Source of the DNA: Microbacterium mangrovi
GTDB lineage: Bacteria > Actinomycetota > Actinomycetes > Actinomycetales > Microbacteriaceae
Direction of reading: 5' to 3'
Length of the DNA stretch: 64,000 nt
Assembly (NCBI RefSeq): GCF_000802305.1
Contig: NZ_JTDK01000007.1
Span: forward strand, 51,035-115,034
Positions within the stretch are counted from its first letter, which is position 1. Each line of letters begins with the position of its first letter. Both the position numbers and the translations under genes were made by a program. The notes under the pieces were generated by a model, which was not told where the DNA came from, searched no databases, and was given only the letters and a program-made list of their open reading frames with translations. Shown piece after piece: positions 25,462-33,040 of the stretch.

Positions 25462-27261
25462 GTGACCGATGACGGAATGGACTGGTTCGGAGGCGACGAG
25501 GCGACGGGGATGTCGCCCGTCCTGCGAGGCTCCGAGGTGTCGTTCTTCGTGGATGCCGAGGAGTACTACGCAGACCTCCGGCGGGAGGTGACCGAAGCTG
25601 GCGGACAGAGCGGGGATCGACTCGTCTGCTGGATCGGGTTCGAAAGCACTCTCGACGCGCTGATGCCCGCGGATGCCCCCGGCTCCGAGATCAAGGATGC
25701 CGGGCGTCGAGGTCGACAGGAGGGCGACAGCTCGTGGGGCGAGGTCCTCGCCGAGGCGACGAGCGCCGGCGTGATGGTCCGGGCGCTGCTCAACCTGCAT
25801 CCCGCGCCCAAACCGCCCGACAAGTACGTCGACGCCAACCTCACCACCGTGAGCGCCCTCAACGAGCTTCCGAACACCCTCGCAATCGATGACTTCCGCT
25901 ACCTGTTCATGAACGGGACGCACCACCAGAAGCTGGTGGTGGTGCAGAACGAGCACGAGCTGTTCGCGTACGTCGGCTCCATGGACGTGCATCGCGACCG
26001 CATCGCGGATCGCTGGTGCGAGGTCGGATGCAAGGTCAGGGGAGAGGCGGCCCGCGAGCTCTACCGCGTCTTCCACACCCGCTGGCTGGAGCACACGGAA
26101 GTGCTGAAGGGAATGCCGCATGAGAGAGCGTGGCTGCCGCATCCCGACCATGTGACCGTGGCTGCGGTCGACGGGCGGACGCTGACGCAGGCGTCCGTGA
26201 CGGTCGGACGGCCGACGCGGAAGAACCCCTTCCGGCCGCTCGGGCCCGCCGAGCAGGTGGTCAACCAGGCGCACCGACTGCGAATCGGCACGCCGGAGGT
26301 CACCATCGACCTGCCGGTCGTCCCCACCGTCGAGGTGCCGGCCGTCAAGGTCGCCGACATCGCGGGAAACGAGTTCTTCACGGAGAAGGACCCGGTCGCG
26401 TCGCCGATCATCGCGGTGGCGGCCGAGCAATCAGAGGTCTACGCGGACGGCACCTGGACCCTGAGCCCGGAGGGGCGCACCGGCATCTACCACCAGATCG
26501 CCGCCGCCATCCGCCGCACCCGGCACCACATCTATCTGGAAGACCAGTACCTCATCGACGACGTGCCGATCGGCGAGCTCCCCGCCATGCTCGACCTGCT
26601 GATCGAGAAGGTGCGTGAGCCCGGCTTCGAGAAGCTCATCATCCTGTGCAGCCGGATCGAGCAGATCGAGGCGGAGTTCCAGTTCCAGGCCGGACCGCAT
26701 CGTCGCGCGTTCATCGAGCGGCTGGCCGAGGCCGGCGGCGACAAGGTCGTGATCTGCCAGTACAAGTCCGCGGAAGCCGTCGGCATCCTGTCGGACGAGG
26801 AGACGGCCTGGCCGTTCTACGTCCACTCCAAGACGTGGATCTTCGACGACGAGCTCGTCATCGTCGGATCCGCCAACTGCAACCGCCGCGGCTACAGCCA
26901 CGACACCGAACTCGACTTCGCGGTGTACGACACCGAGCATGCGAGCGTCGCCGACCTGCGCCGGCGCATCTGGCTTCGTCGGCTCGACACCGCGATGGTC
27001 GAAAACCCGCCCAGCGCCGACGACGTCCACGACTTCCTGACGGCGGCGCGACTCTGGGAGACCCCCGACGAATTCGGGCTCACCATCGAGAACCACCGGG
27101 TGGGCATCGACGACTTCATGGCGGTCGACATCCCGGACGATCAGGATCCGGATGTCGTCGGCGCGCTCGGCTGGGACGGACTCCACAACTACGTCGACCC
27201 GCTCGGCTCCACGGCGGAGGAACTCGTCTGGAACATCGTGCTCGATCCGGAGGGCACCTGA
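25462..27261 (+). CDS. Phospholipase D-like protein
   Basis: 599-residue protein with two PLD-type HKD regions. The second, VHSKTWIFDDELVIVGSANCNRRG, is complete (H-x-K-x4-D). The first, HHQKLVVVQNEHELFAYVGSMDV, keeps His and Lys but has Gln in place of the usual Asp. The region YLEDQYLID between them is typical of PLDs acting on phospholipids. No signal peptide is evident. The start is uncertain: GTG 25462 is used, with GTG 25447 and ATG 25477 as alternatives. It probably hydrolyses or transfers phosphatidyl groups, in keeping with the neighbouring lipid kinase and phosphatases. Confidence 0.82.
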   Translation: MTDDGMDWFGGDEATGMSPVLRGSEVSFFVDAEEYYADLRREVTEAGGQSGDRLVCWIGFESTLDALMPADAPGSEIKDAGRRGRQEGDSSWGEVLAEATSAGVMVRALLNLHPAPKPPDKYVDANLTTVSALNELPNTLAIDDFRYLFMNGTHHQKLVVVQNEHELFAYVGSMDVHRDRIADRWCEVGCKVRGEAARELYRVFHTRWLEHTEVLKGMPHERAWLPHPDHVTVAAVDGRTLTQASVTVGRPTRKNPFRPLGPAEQVVNQAHRLRIGTPEVTIDLPVVPTVEVPAVKVADIAGNEFFTEKDPVASPIIAVAAEQSEVYADGTWTLSPEGRTGIYHQIAAAIRRTRHHIYLEDQYLIDDVPIGELPAMLDLLIEKVREPGFEKLIILCSRIEQIEAEFQFQAGPHRRAFIERLAEAGGDKVVICQYKSAEAVGILSDEETAWPFYVHSKTWIFDDELVIVGSANCNRRGYSHDTELDFAVYDTEHASVADLRRRIWLRRLDTAMVENPPSADDVHDFLTAARLWETPDEFGLTIENHRVGIDDFMAVDIPDDQDPDVVGALGWDGLHNYVDPLGSTAEELVWNIVLDPEGT

Positions 27262-27280
27262 GGCCCGCGGGGCTTGTGCG

Positions 27281-27769
27281 TCAGCGGTAGTTGACGAACT
27301 GCAGGTCGACGTCGAGGTCGGAGTTCTTCAGCAGCGCGATCACGGTCTGCAGGTCGTCGCGGCTCTTGGACTGCACGCGCAGCTCATCGCCCTGGATCTG
27401 CGACTTCACGCCCTTGGGGCCCTCGTCGCGGATGATCTTGCCGATCTTCTTCGCGTTCTCCTGCGAGATACCGTCTTTCAGCGTGGAGGAGATGCGCACC
27501 TCTTTGCCGCCCTGAACAGGCTCGCCGGTGTCGAGGCTCTTCAGCGAGATGCCGCGCTTGATCAGCTTCGACTGGAACACGTCGAGGACGGCCTTGGCGC
27601 GCTCCTCGCTGCTGGCCTTGATCAGGATGCTCTCGCCCGACCACTCGATCGACGCACCCGTGCCCTTGAAGTCGTAGCGCTGCTCGACTTCCTTGCGGGC
27701 CTGGTTCAGTGCGTTGTCGGCTTCCTGGTGGTCCACCTTGGAGACGATGTCAAATGAGGAGTCGGCCAT
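27281..27769 (-). CDS. yajQ: YajQ-family nucleotide-binding protein (DUF520)
   Basis: 162-residue cytoplasmic protein of normal YajQ length. It begins [20 protein letters not shown] and contains [32 protein letters not shown] and [23 protein letters not shown], the conserved blocks of two ferredoxin-like domains. Family members bind nucleotides or cyclic di-GMP and affect regulation in some bacteria; the role in Actinobacteria is unclear. TACGGT (27776-27781) lies 6 nt before the ATG. It converges on the phospholipase D-like gene with 19 bp between stops. Confidence 0.95.
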   Translation of the reverse strand: MADSSFDIVSKVDHQEADNALNQARKEVEQRYDFKGTGASIEWSGESILIKASSEERAKAVLDVFQSKLIKRGISLKSLDTGEPVQGGKEVRISSTLKDGISQENAKKIGKIIRDEGPKGVKSQIQGDELRVQSKSRDDLQTVIALLKNSDLDVDLQFVNYR

Positions 27770-27864
27770 CTCTCCACCGTACCGCGCGCGCCCTCGAATC
27801 GAGCACCCCGGCAGGATGACAATTCGATGTCTCACGTCCCGATGCAGGGTGCCGTATAGGCCGG

Positions 27865-28257
27865 TCAGTTGTATTCCGCGCTCACATCCGCGAAGGCAGA
27901 AACCTCACAGCTCAGGCGTGCCGCAAGGTGGTGTCCGTCTTGGAGCCACTGCTCGTGATCCTCCTGGCTGTCCCATCCTTCGAACGGGTCGTGGCGGGTC
28001 TCCCAGAAAGCCTGCCAAGCTGCGAGATCTTCCGAGAGCTCGGTGGAGAGACCGTAGGCCTCGGGCGTTGTGGCGTAGCCGACATTCCAGGTCGGCGTCG
28101 AATTCTCCCAGAGCGGGTAGTCGCGACAGTGGTCGGGAAAGAGTCGGATGACCCGTCGCTTCGGCGGGATCTGTCGTCGCATCGGTCCTCTCACGGCGGC
28201 GAAATGGTCGGTCTGCTGTTTCGACGACACGATGTCGAAAGAAGCGTCCGACGCCAT
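27865..28257 (-). CDS. Hypothetical protein with YajQ-like N-terminal segment
   Basis: 130 residues if translation starts at 28257. Residues 1-12 ([12 protein letters not shown]) resemble the YajQ start encoded just downstream ([12 protein letters not shown]), but the rest does not. From about residue 26 the sequence is a different small domain: [33 protein letters not shown] and [18 protein letters not shown], rich in Trp, Asp and Glu, of a type I remember from actinobacterial hypothetical proteins. An internal ATG at 28182 has a good AGAGGA ribosome site and would skip the YajQ-like part. TACCCT (28264-28269) precedes the longer start by 6 nt. No function can be assigned. Confidence 0.6.
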   Translation of the reverse strand: MASDASFDIVSSKQQTDHFAAVRGPMRRQIPPKRRVIRLFPDHCRDYPLWENSTPTWNVGYATTPEAYGLSTELSEDLAAWQAFWETRHDPFEGWDSQEDHEQWLQDGHHLAARLSCEVSAFADVSAEYN

Positions 28258-28598
28258 ACCCAGAGGGTAGCCGGAACCGCGGCCAGCCCGCCCGCGTTGT
28301 GGTGCAGCTGCCACCAACGAGCGGTCGACGCGTGGGAGCCGGCCTCTCCGGAGCGTGAGGTCATCCTGCCGCACGAAATTCGGCTGGGACTCAACCGACC
28401 GGGGTGAACTGACAGCCGACCGAAGAGCCCGTGTCGACCGCAGGCGTTGCATCCGCTCTGCTGATTGCGTCAAGTCTGAGGGACGCCCGTCGGGCAGCCA
28501 CTCAAGCCGCGGCGGATGAGAAAGTCGGCTGAGTGCGCGGGCCTGTCCGTGATGCCATGCCGCGCCTGTGCCGCCGTGCCGTTCGTAGACTGGCATCC
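28258..28598. other. Intergenic region without a convincing gene
   Basis: About 340 bp between two divergent genes. Open frames here lack conserved patterns, good starts or high-GC third-position bias. The only elements I can support are promoter-like hexamers at the two ends: TACCCT (28264-28269, minus) for the hypothetical gene and TAGACT (28586-28591, plus) for the FBP gene. No repeat or RNA structure stands out. Confidence 0.5.
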
Positions 28599-29090
28599 AT
28601 GTTCCCGATGACCGAAGCCGACGTTCGGGATTCGCTGATCAACGCTGACGCGGACGATCTGCGGATCATGGCGCTGCCGCATGACTTCCTGCTGCTGGAC
28701 TGGGATCACCTCGACTTCCTCGCCTGGCGCGACCCCCGCACCCGCGGACGCGGGTATCTCATCGTCATGCACGAGCACGACCCGGTCGGCGTGGTGCTGC
28801 GCGCAGCCGACGCCTCGTCGCGCGCGCGGTCGGCGATGTGCAACCTGTGCCACACCATGCAGCCGGGCGACCAGGTGGCGCTGTTCACCGCGCATCGTCC
28901 GGGAAAGGATGCCGGCTCCGTCGGCACCTACATCTGCACCGACCTCACCTGCCACGAGACGGTGCGCCTGGCGGCCCCGCTCGCCCCCGGCGAGATGCGC
29001 GCCAGCGTCGACCGCCGGATTGACGGCACGCGCTCGCGTGCGGAAGCATTCGTGGAGAGCGTGCGGGAGCTGGCCAGAAGCACCCACTGA
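28599..29090 (+). CDS. FBP-domain zinc-finger protein (EF-G-binding type)
   Basis: 163-residue protein resembling the C-terminal treble-clef zinc finger of fusidic acid resistance proteins (FusB/FBP_C). Zinc ligands are visible as C-x2-C in MCNLCHTM and C-x4-C in YICTDLTCHET, and the flanking LPHDFLLLDWDHLDFLAWRDP and GDQVALFTAHRPG match the family. FusB binds EF-G and frees stalled complexes; actinobacterial homologues lack a proven role and are usually not resistance determinants. The ATG follows TAGACT (28586-28591) by 7 nt, so it is probably leaderless. Confidence 0.82.
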   Translation: MFPMTEADVRDSLINADADDLRIMALPHDFLLLDWDHLDFLAWRDPRTRGRGYLIVMHEHDPVGVVLRAADASSRARSAMCNLCHTMQPGDQVALFTAHRPGKDAGSVGTYICTDLTCHETVRLAAPLAPGEMRASVDRRIDGTRSRAEAFVESVRELARSTH

Positions 29091-29120
29091 CCAGGCGCTC
29101 CCGAAAGGAAGGAGCGTCGC

Positions 29121-30023
29121 ATGAGAGTCGTCGTCATCGGAGATGCACTGATCGACGAGCTGCGCGACGAGGGAGGCATCCGCGAGTTCGTCGGCGGGGC
29201 CGCCCTGAACGTCGCGGTCGGTCTCACGCGTTTCGGTGTGCCGACCACGCTCATCGCGATGGTCGGAGACGACGAAGCCGGCGATCACATCCGTGCGTAC
29301 CTCGCCGACTACGGCGTCGAGCTGCTGGCATCCCCGGCACCGAACGGTTCGTCTCGCGCGGTGTCGACGCGGGTCGACGGTGAGCCGGTGTACGGCTTCA
29401 ACCGCGCCGCGCAGGAGCGTGCGGTGGTGTTCGGGGATGCCGAGCGCGCCGCGTGCGAGGATGCCGACCTGGTCGTGGTCAGCTGCTTCCCGTTCGACGC
29501 GCCCGACCAGGTGCGGGCCCTGGCCGACGCTGTGGCGGACACCCCGCTCGCGATCGATCCCAACCCGCGCACCGGGATGATGAACGACCTCGAGGAGTTC
29601 GTGCGGGGTTTCGAGTCCGTCGCCGCGGGGGCGCATCTCGTGAAGGTGGGCGACGACGACGCCCGGCTGCTGTATGACGCACCGCTCGACGCACTGCGCG
29701 ACCGCCTCGTCGAGCTGGGCGCCGACGTCGTGCTCGCCACGTACGGCGCGGCCGGGGCCGGCCTCGACACCGCGGGCGTCGCCATCACGGCACCGATCTC
29801 GAAGCTCCCCGGACGGATCGTCGACACCATGGGAGCCGGCGACGCCGTGCTGTCCTCCATCGCGGCATCCGTCGTGCAGGATTCCCCCGAGGGTGAGGAC
29901 GAGTGGGCGGCCGCCCTTCACCGCGCCATGGACGTCGCGGCCGCGACCTGCCGGTTCGAGGGCGCGCTGCTGCGCCTGCCGAGCGCCCTCGCGGACGCGG
30001 ACGCCGCCCATTACGGCAGCTGA
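29121..30023 (+). CDS. PfkB-family carbohydrate kinase
   Basis: 300-residue sugar kinase. The N-terminal signature GGAALNVAVGLTRFGVPTTLI and the C-terminal catalytic signature DTMGAGDAVLSSIAAS (GAGD anion hole with the catalytic Asp) are intact. The family includes ribokinase, fructokinase and 2-keto-3-deoxygluconate kinase; the small size and lack of neighbours in sugar metabolism leave the substrate open. A strong ribosome site (GGAAGGAG) precedes the ATG. It lies 30 bp after the FBP gene and may be cotranscribed. Confidence 0.9.
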   Translation: MRVVVIGDALIDELRDEGGIREFVGGAALNVAVGLTRFGVPTTLIAMVGDDEAGDHIRAYLADYGVELLASPAPNGSSRAVSTRVDGEPVYGFNRAAQERAVVFGDAERAACEDADLVVVSCFPFDAPDQVRALADAVADTPLAIDPNPRTGMMNDLEEFVRGFESVAAGAHLVKVGDDDARLLYDAPLDALRDRLVELGADVVLATYGAAGAGLDTAGVAITAPISKLPGRIVDTMGAGDAVLSSIAASVVQDSPEGEDEWAAALHRAMDVAAATCRFEGALLRLPSALADADAAHYGS

Positions 30024-30112
30024 GACGGCGGCACATCCGCACTCTGGTTTGGACTGACGGCCTCGGGGATAATGGACGACAATTCGCGAGTGCATGAGTC
30101 GCAGGAGGTGAC

Positions 30113-30463
30113 ATGCCATTTCGCACGATCGCCACATTGCAGTCGTGGGTGGACGAGTTCAATGAGCGCGAGCATCCGGGGCTGAGCTCGATCCGGGTCA
30201 TTCCGCAGGACGGCGCGGATGGGGCCGACACCGGTCTGGTTGCGGTGCGGATCCCCGACTCGCCGGTCGAGATCGTGATCGAGCCGCCGACTCCGACGAC
30301 GACACCGGAGTGGACGATCACTTTCGAACCGCGTGAGCAACCGGTCACTCTCGGGGCGGCCGCGGTGGCGAAGATCGCAGACGAAGTCTCGGCGCTCGCG
30401 GAACTGTGCACATTCCTGCAGATGAAGTCGGACGACTTCCTCGCCCGGCTCCACGCCTCCTGA
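30113..30463 (+). CDS. Hypothetical protein
   Basis: 116-residue soluble acidic protein beginning MPFRTIATLQSWVDEFNERE, with a central proline/threonine-rich stretch (EPPTPTTTPEW) and a helical C-terminal half (AAAVAKIADEVSALAELCTFLQ). No known domain is recognised. GATAAT about 46 nt upstream and GGAGGTGAC just before the ATG give a normal promoter and ribosome site, unlike the leaderless neighbours. A strong terminator follows. Confidence 0.65.
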   Translation: MPFRTIATLQSWVDEFNEREHPGLSSIRVIPQDGADGADTGLVAVRIPDSPVEIVIEPPTPTTTPEWTITFEPREQPVTLGAAAVAKIADEVSALAELCTFLQMKSDDFLARLHAS

Positions 30464-30502
30464 ACCGCCACGGCAACGACTCGGCCGCACGCCTGAAACG
30501 GC

Positions 30503-30546
30503 AAAGCCCCGGTCAGTGTCGCGTTTCCGCGTCTGACCGGGGCTTT
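30503..30546. terminator. Bidirectional Rho-independent-type terminator
   Basis: AAAGCCCCGGTCAG at 30503-30516 pairs perfectly with CTGACCGGGGCTTT at 30533-30546 (14-bp stem, 16-nt loop). With short A/T runs at both ends it can serve the hypothetical gene on the plus strand and tRNA-Tyr on the minus strand. Confidence 0.8.
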
Positions 30547-30554
30547 CGGTACCG

Positions 30555-30636
30555 TGGCGAGTGAGGGATTCGAACCCCCGAAGCATTCCGCGGCTGATTT
30601 ACAGTCAGCTCCCTTTGGCCGCTCGGGCAACTCGCC
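30555..30636 (-). tRNA. tRNA-Tyr (GTA)
   Basis: 82-nt class II tRNA on the minus strand. The acceptor stem pairs GGCGAGT with ACTCGCC, the anticodon loop reads CTGTAAA with anticodon GTA, a long variable arm follows, and the T arm contains GGTTCGAATCC. The discriminator base is A and CCA is not encoded. A terminator follows directly. Confidence 0.95.
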
Positions 30637-30807
30637 AGGTGCGCACCCGCCCGGCTTTTCCAGTCGACCAGAGGCGCGAGAAACCATACTACCGGGTCCC
30701 GGAGGGTGCTCCGAACCACCGCATCTTCGCAGGCGGCAGAGCGGGCCGCGGCCCTCGATGTCAGGATGGAGGAAGCCGGTCGGCGAGGCCGCCCGGGGGA
30801 GGAAGAA

Positions 30808-31953
30808 ATGACGACACCACAGGACCACCCGCCCGTGCCGCCGCGTCAGCCGCAGTTCACTGCCCCGCAGCAGCCTCCGCAGTACGCGGGCGCTCCCGTG
30901 CACGCGCCGCAGCAGCCGGTCCACGACCATCCCGCGGCACCGCATCCGATCGCCAATCCGGCGATCGTGGACGCCGTGCCACGCCTGCGGCGCATCGCCA
31001 TCTGGACGGCGATCGGCGCGCTCATCATCGCCGCGCTCATCTGCGTGATCTGGGTGCTCGTCGGGCAGTCGAGCGACATCGCCGTGCGCGCCTTCCTCAC
31101 CGTGCTGCTGCTGGCCGGCTTCGCCGGCATCGCCATCCTCGAGACCAACCTCGCGCCGCGCCGCGAAGCGTGGTTCTCACTGGTGAGCATGTTCGTCTGG
31201 GTGGTCACGCTGCTGATCGGCGCGGTGATGATCTGGATGCCGGCACCGCCGTACGACACCTATGGCGCGTATGTCGTCGCACGGTTCTTCAGTTTCCTGC
31301 TGATCGTGCTGGTGCTGCAGCTGGGGGTCCTGCACCTGCGGCTCTACTCGAAGGCCTGGCTGCGCCACCGCACGCGATTCGCCGACATCGTCGCGATCAC
31401 CACGATCGTGCTCGTCGGGCTGCTTGCCGTGATGCTCGTCTTCCCGCTGATGACGGGGGAGTGGCTGCGATTCCACGATCTGTACTGGCGCCTCGCGGTG
31501 GCGATCGCGATCCTCGCCGCCGTCGGCACGGCACTGCTGCCGCTGATGAACGCCCTGTTCGCACCGCGCGTGCCCCGGCAGCATGAGCCCCTCCAGCCGG
31601 AGTACGCCCCCCGGCACGCCGTGGCGCCCCACGTCGTGGCCGCGCCGCAGGGCTGGCCGGTCTACGCGGGCACGCAGATGCCCCTGCCGATGCTGCCCGA
31701 CGGCAGCCCCGACTGGCACGCGTACTACACCGGTCAGCCCACACCCGGAGCCGTGGCGGTCGGGCACTTCGCACCGCACCCGCAGCAGCCCCAGCCGCCG
31801 CAGTCTCCCGTCGCGATGGCCCAGCCGCCGGCGCCGCAGCCGCCGGTCCCCTCGCAGCCGGCTCCGGATCAGCATCCCGTGCCCCCGCAGCCGCCGGTTC
31901 CGCCGCAGCCGCCCGTCCCGCCGCATCCTCCGGTGCCGCCGCCCGGCAGCTGA
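30808..31953 (+). CDS. Proline-rich membrane protein, hypothetical
   Basis: 381 residues. A Pro/Gln-rich N-terminal tail of about 50 residues (PPVPPRQPQFTAPQQPPQ) is followed by about six hydrophobic helices in the middle (for example AIGALIIAALICVIWVLVG, TVLLLAGFAGIAILE, FFSFLLIVLVLQLGVL), then a long Pro-rich C-terminal tail of about 130 residues ending in PPVPPHPPVPPPGS. The tails are presumably cytoplasmic and disordered. No family is recognised. The ATG has an excellent GGGGGAGGAAG ribosome site. Confidence 0.75.
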   Translation: MTTPQDHPPVPPRQPQFTAPQQPPQYAGAPVHAPQQPVHDHPAAPHPIANPAIVDAVPRLRRIAIWTAIGALIIAALICVIWVLVGQSSDIAVRAFLTVLLLAGFAGIAILETNLAPRREAWFSLVSMFVWVVTLLIGAVMIWMPAPPYDTYGAYVVARFFSFLLIVLVLQLGVLHLRLYSKAWLRHRTRFADIVAITTIVLVGLLAVMLVFPLMTGEWLRFHDLYWRLAVAIAILAAVGTALLPLMNALFAPRVPRQHEPLQPEYAPRHAVAPHVVAAPQGWPVYAGTQMPLPMLPDGSPDWHAYYTGQPTPGAVAVGHFAPHPQQPQPPQSPVAMAQPPAPQPPVPSQPAPDQHPVPPQPPVPPQPPVPPHPPVPPPGS

Positions 31954-32047
31954 CGACACCGACCTCCGATCGGCCTCCCGCGTCTTCCGGCGTCGGGAGG
32001 CCGATCGCGTCCGCGACATCCTGCCCCGGCTGTCCTACCGTGGAGAC

Positions 32048-32902
32048 ATGACCTCCTCCGCGTCGCGCAGCCTCCCCGCCACCGACGAACTCGCAGCGCT
32101 CGAGCGCCTCGCGGTCGCACTCGTCCGCGAAGGCGGGACGCTGGCCCGGCGACGTCGTGCCGAGGGCGTGCGCATCGCGGCGACGAAATCCGCCGTGGCC
32201 GACATCGTCACCGCCGCAGATCGCGAGGTCGAGGAACTCCTCCGGGCCCGGCTGGCCGAATTCCGGCCGGACGACGGCTTCCTCGGCGAGGAGTCCGGCG
32301 CAGAGCCCGGATCCACCGGGGTCACCTGGGTCGTCGACCCGATCGACGGGACCGTCAACTACGCCTACGGCATCCCGACCTACGCGACCAGCGTCGCGGC
32401 CGTCTTCGGCGAGCCGGACCCGCAGACGTGGACAGCGCTCGCCGGTGCCGTCTACAACCCGGTCACGGGGGAGCTGTTCCGTGCCGCGCTCGGTCAGGGC
32501 GCCTGGTCCGAGCAGGATGCCGAGCCGGATGCCGCACCCCGCCGGCTGCACGTCAACGACGAACCCGGACCGGCGGGTGCGCTCGTCGCGACCGGGTTCG
32601 GCTACGACCCGGCCACCCACGCCGGCGACCTCGCCCGGGTGGAGCGCGTGATGCCCTTTGCGCGCGACATCCGCCGGGCGGGCTCGGCGGCGCTCGATCT
32701 GGCGTTCGTCGCGGCGGGGCGCCTCGACGGCTACTTCGAGCGTGGCATCCACCCCTGGGATCACGCCGCCGGGGCCCTGCTCGTGACCGAGGCCGGCGGC
32801 GTGATCGGCGGCGAGCCGGGCGGATACCCGGGCAATACCATGACCATCGCGGCGGGTCCAGGACTGTTCGACCGGATCGAGGCGGCCGTCAAGACACGCT
32901 GA
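32048..32902 (+). CDS. Inositol monophosphatase-family protein
   Basis: 284-residue Mg-dependent phosphatase. The metal ligands are visible: GEES (Glu) in GFLGEESGAE, the DPIDGT motif (WVVDPIDGTVNYAYG) and the second aspartate motif in IHPWDHAAGALLVTEAGG. It removes phosphate from inositol phosphate, histidinol phosphate or similar esters; the exact substrate cannot be told. TACCGT (32036-32041) sits 6 nt before the ATG, so the transcript is probably leaderless. Confidence 0.92.
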   Translation: MTSSASRSLPATDELAALERLAVALVREGGTLARRRRAEGVRIAATKSAVADIVTAADREVEELLRARLAEFRPDDGFLGEESGAEPGSTGVTWVVDPIDGTVNYAYGIPTYATSVAAVFGEPDPQTWTALAGAVYNPVTGELFRAALGQGAWSEQDAEPDAAPRRLHVNDEPGPAGALVATGFGYDPATHAGDLARVERVMPFARDIRRAGSAALDLAFVAAGRLDGYFERGIHPWDHAAGALLVTEAGGVIGGEPGGYPGNTMTIAAGPGLFDRIEAAVKTR

Positions 32903-33040
32903 CCGACGGGCGTGTCTACCGGTTTCCCAGGTCGAGACGCTATCGTTTACCTATTCGTTATCGTCGTCCCTCAACGACGTGTCGAGTAACCCTCCCCGTT
33001 CCGTCGCTCCCCCCGCAGCGATACGACCGAGAGATGTGCC

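Noticed and set aside
28258..28598. Short open frames in the gap
   Set aside because: They lack codon bias, starts and any recognisable protein pattern.
32903..33040. Possible c-di-AMP riboswitch before the wall peptidase gene
   Set aside because: Such riboswitches often precede actinobacterial wall hydrolase genes, but I could not find conserved stems or core motifs in this 138-bp AT-richer stretch.
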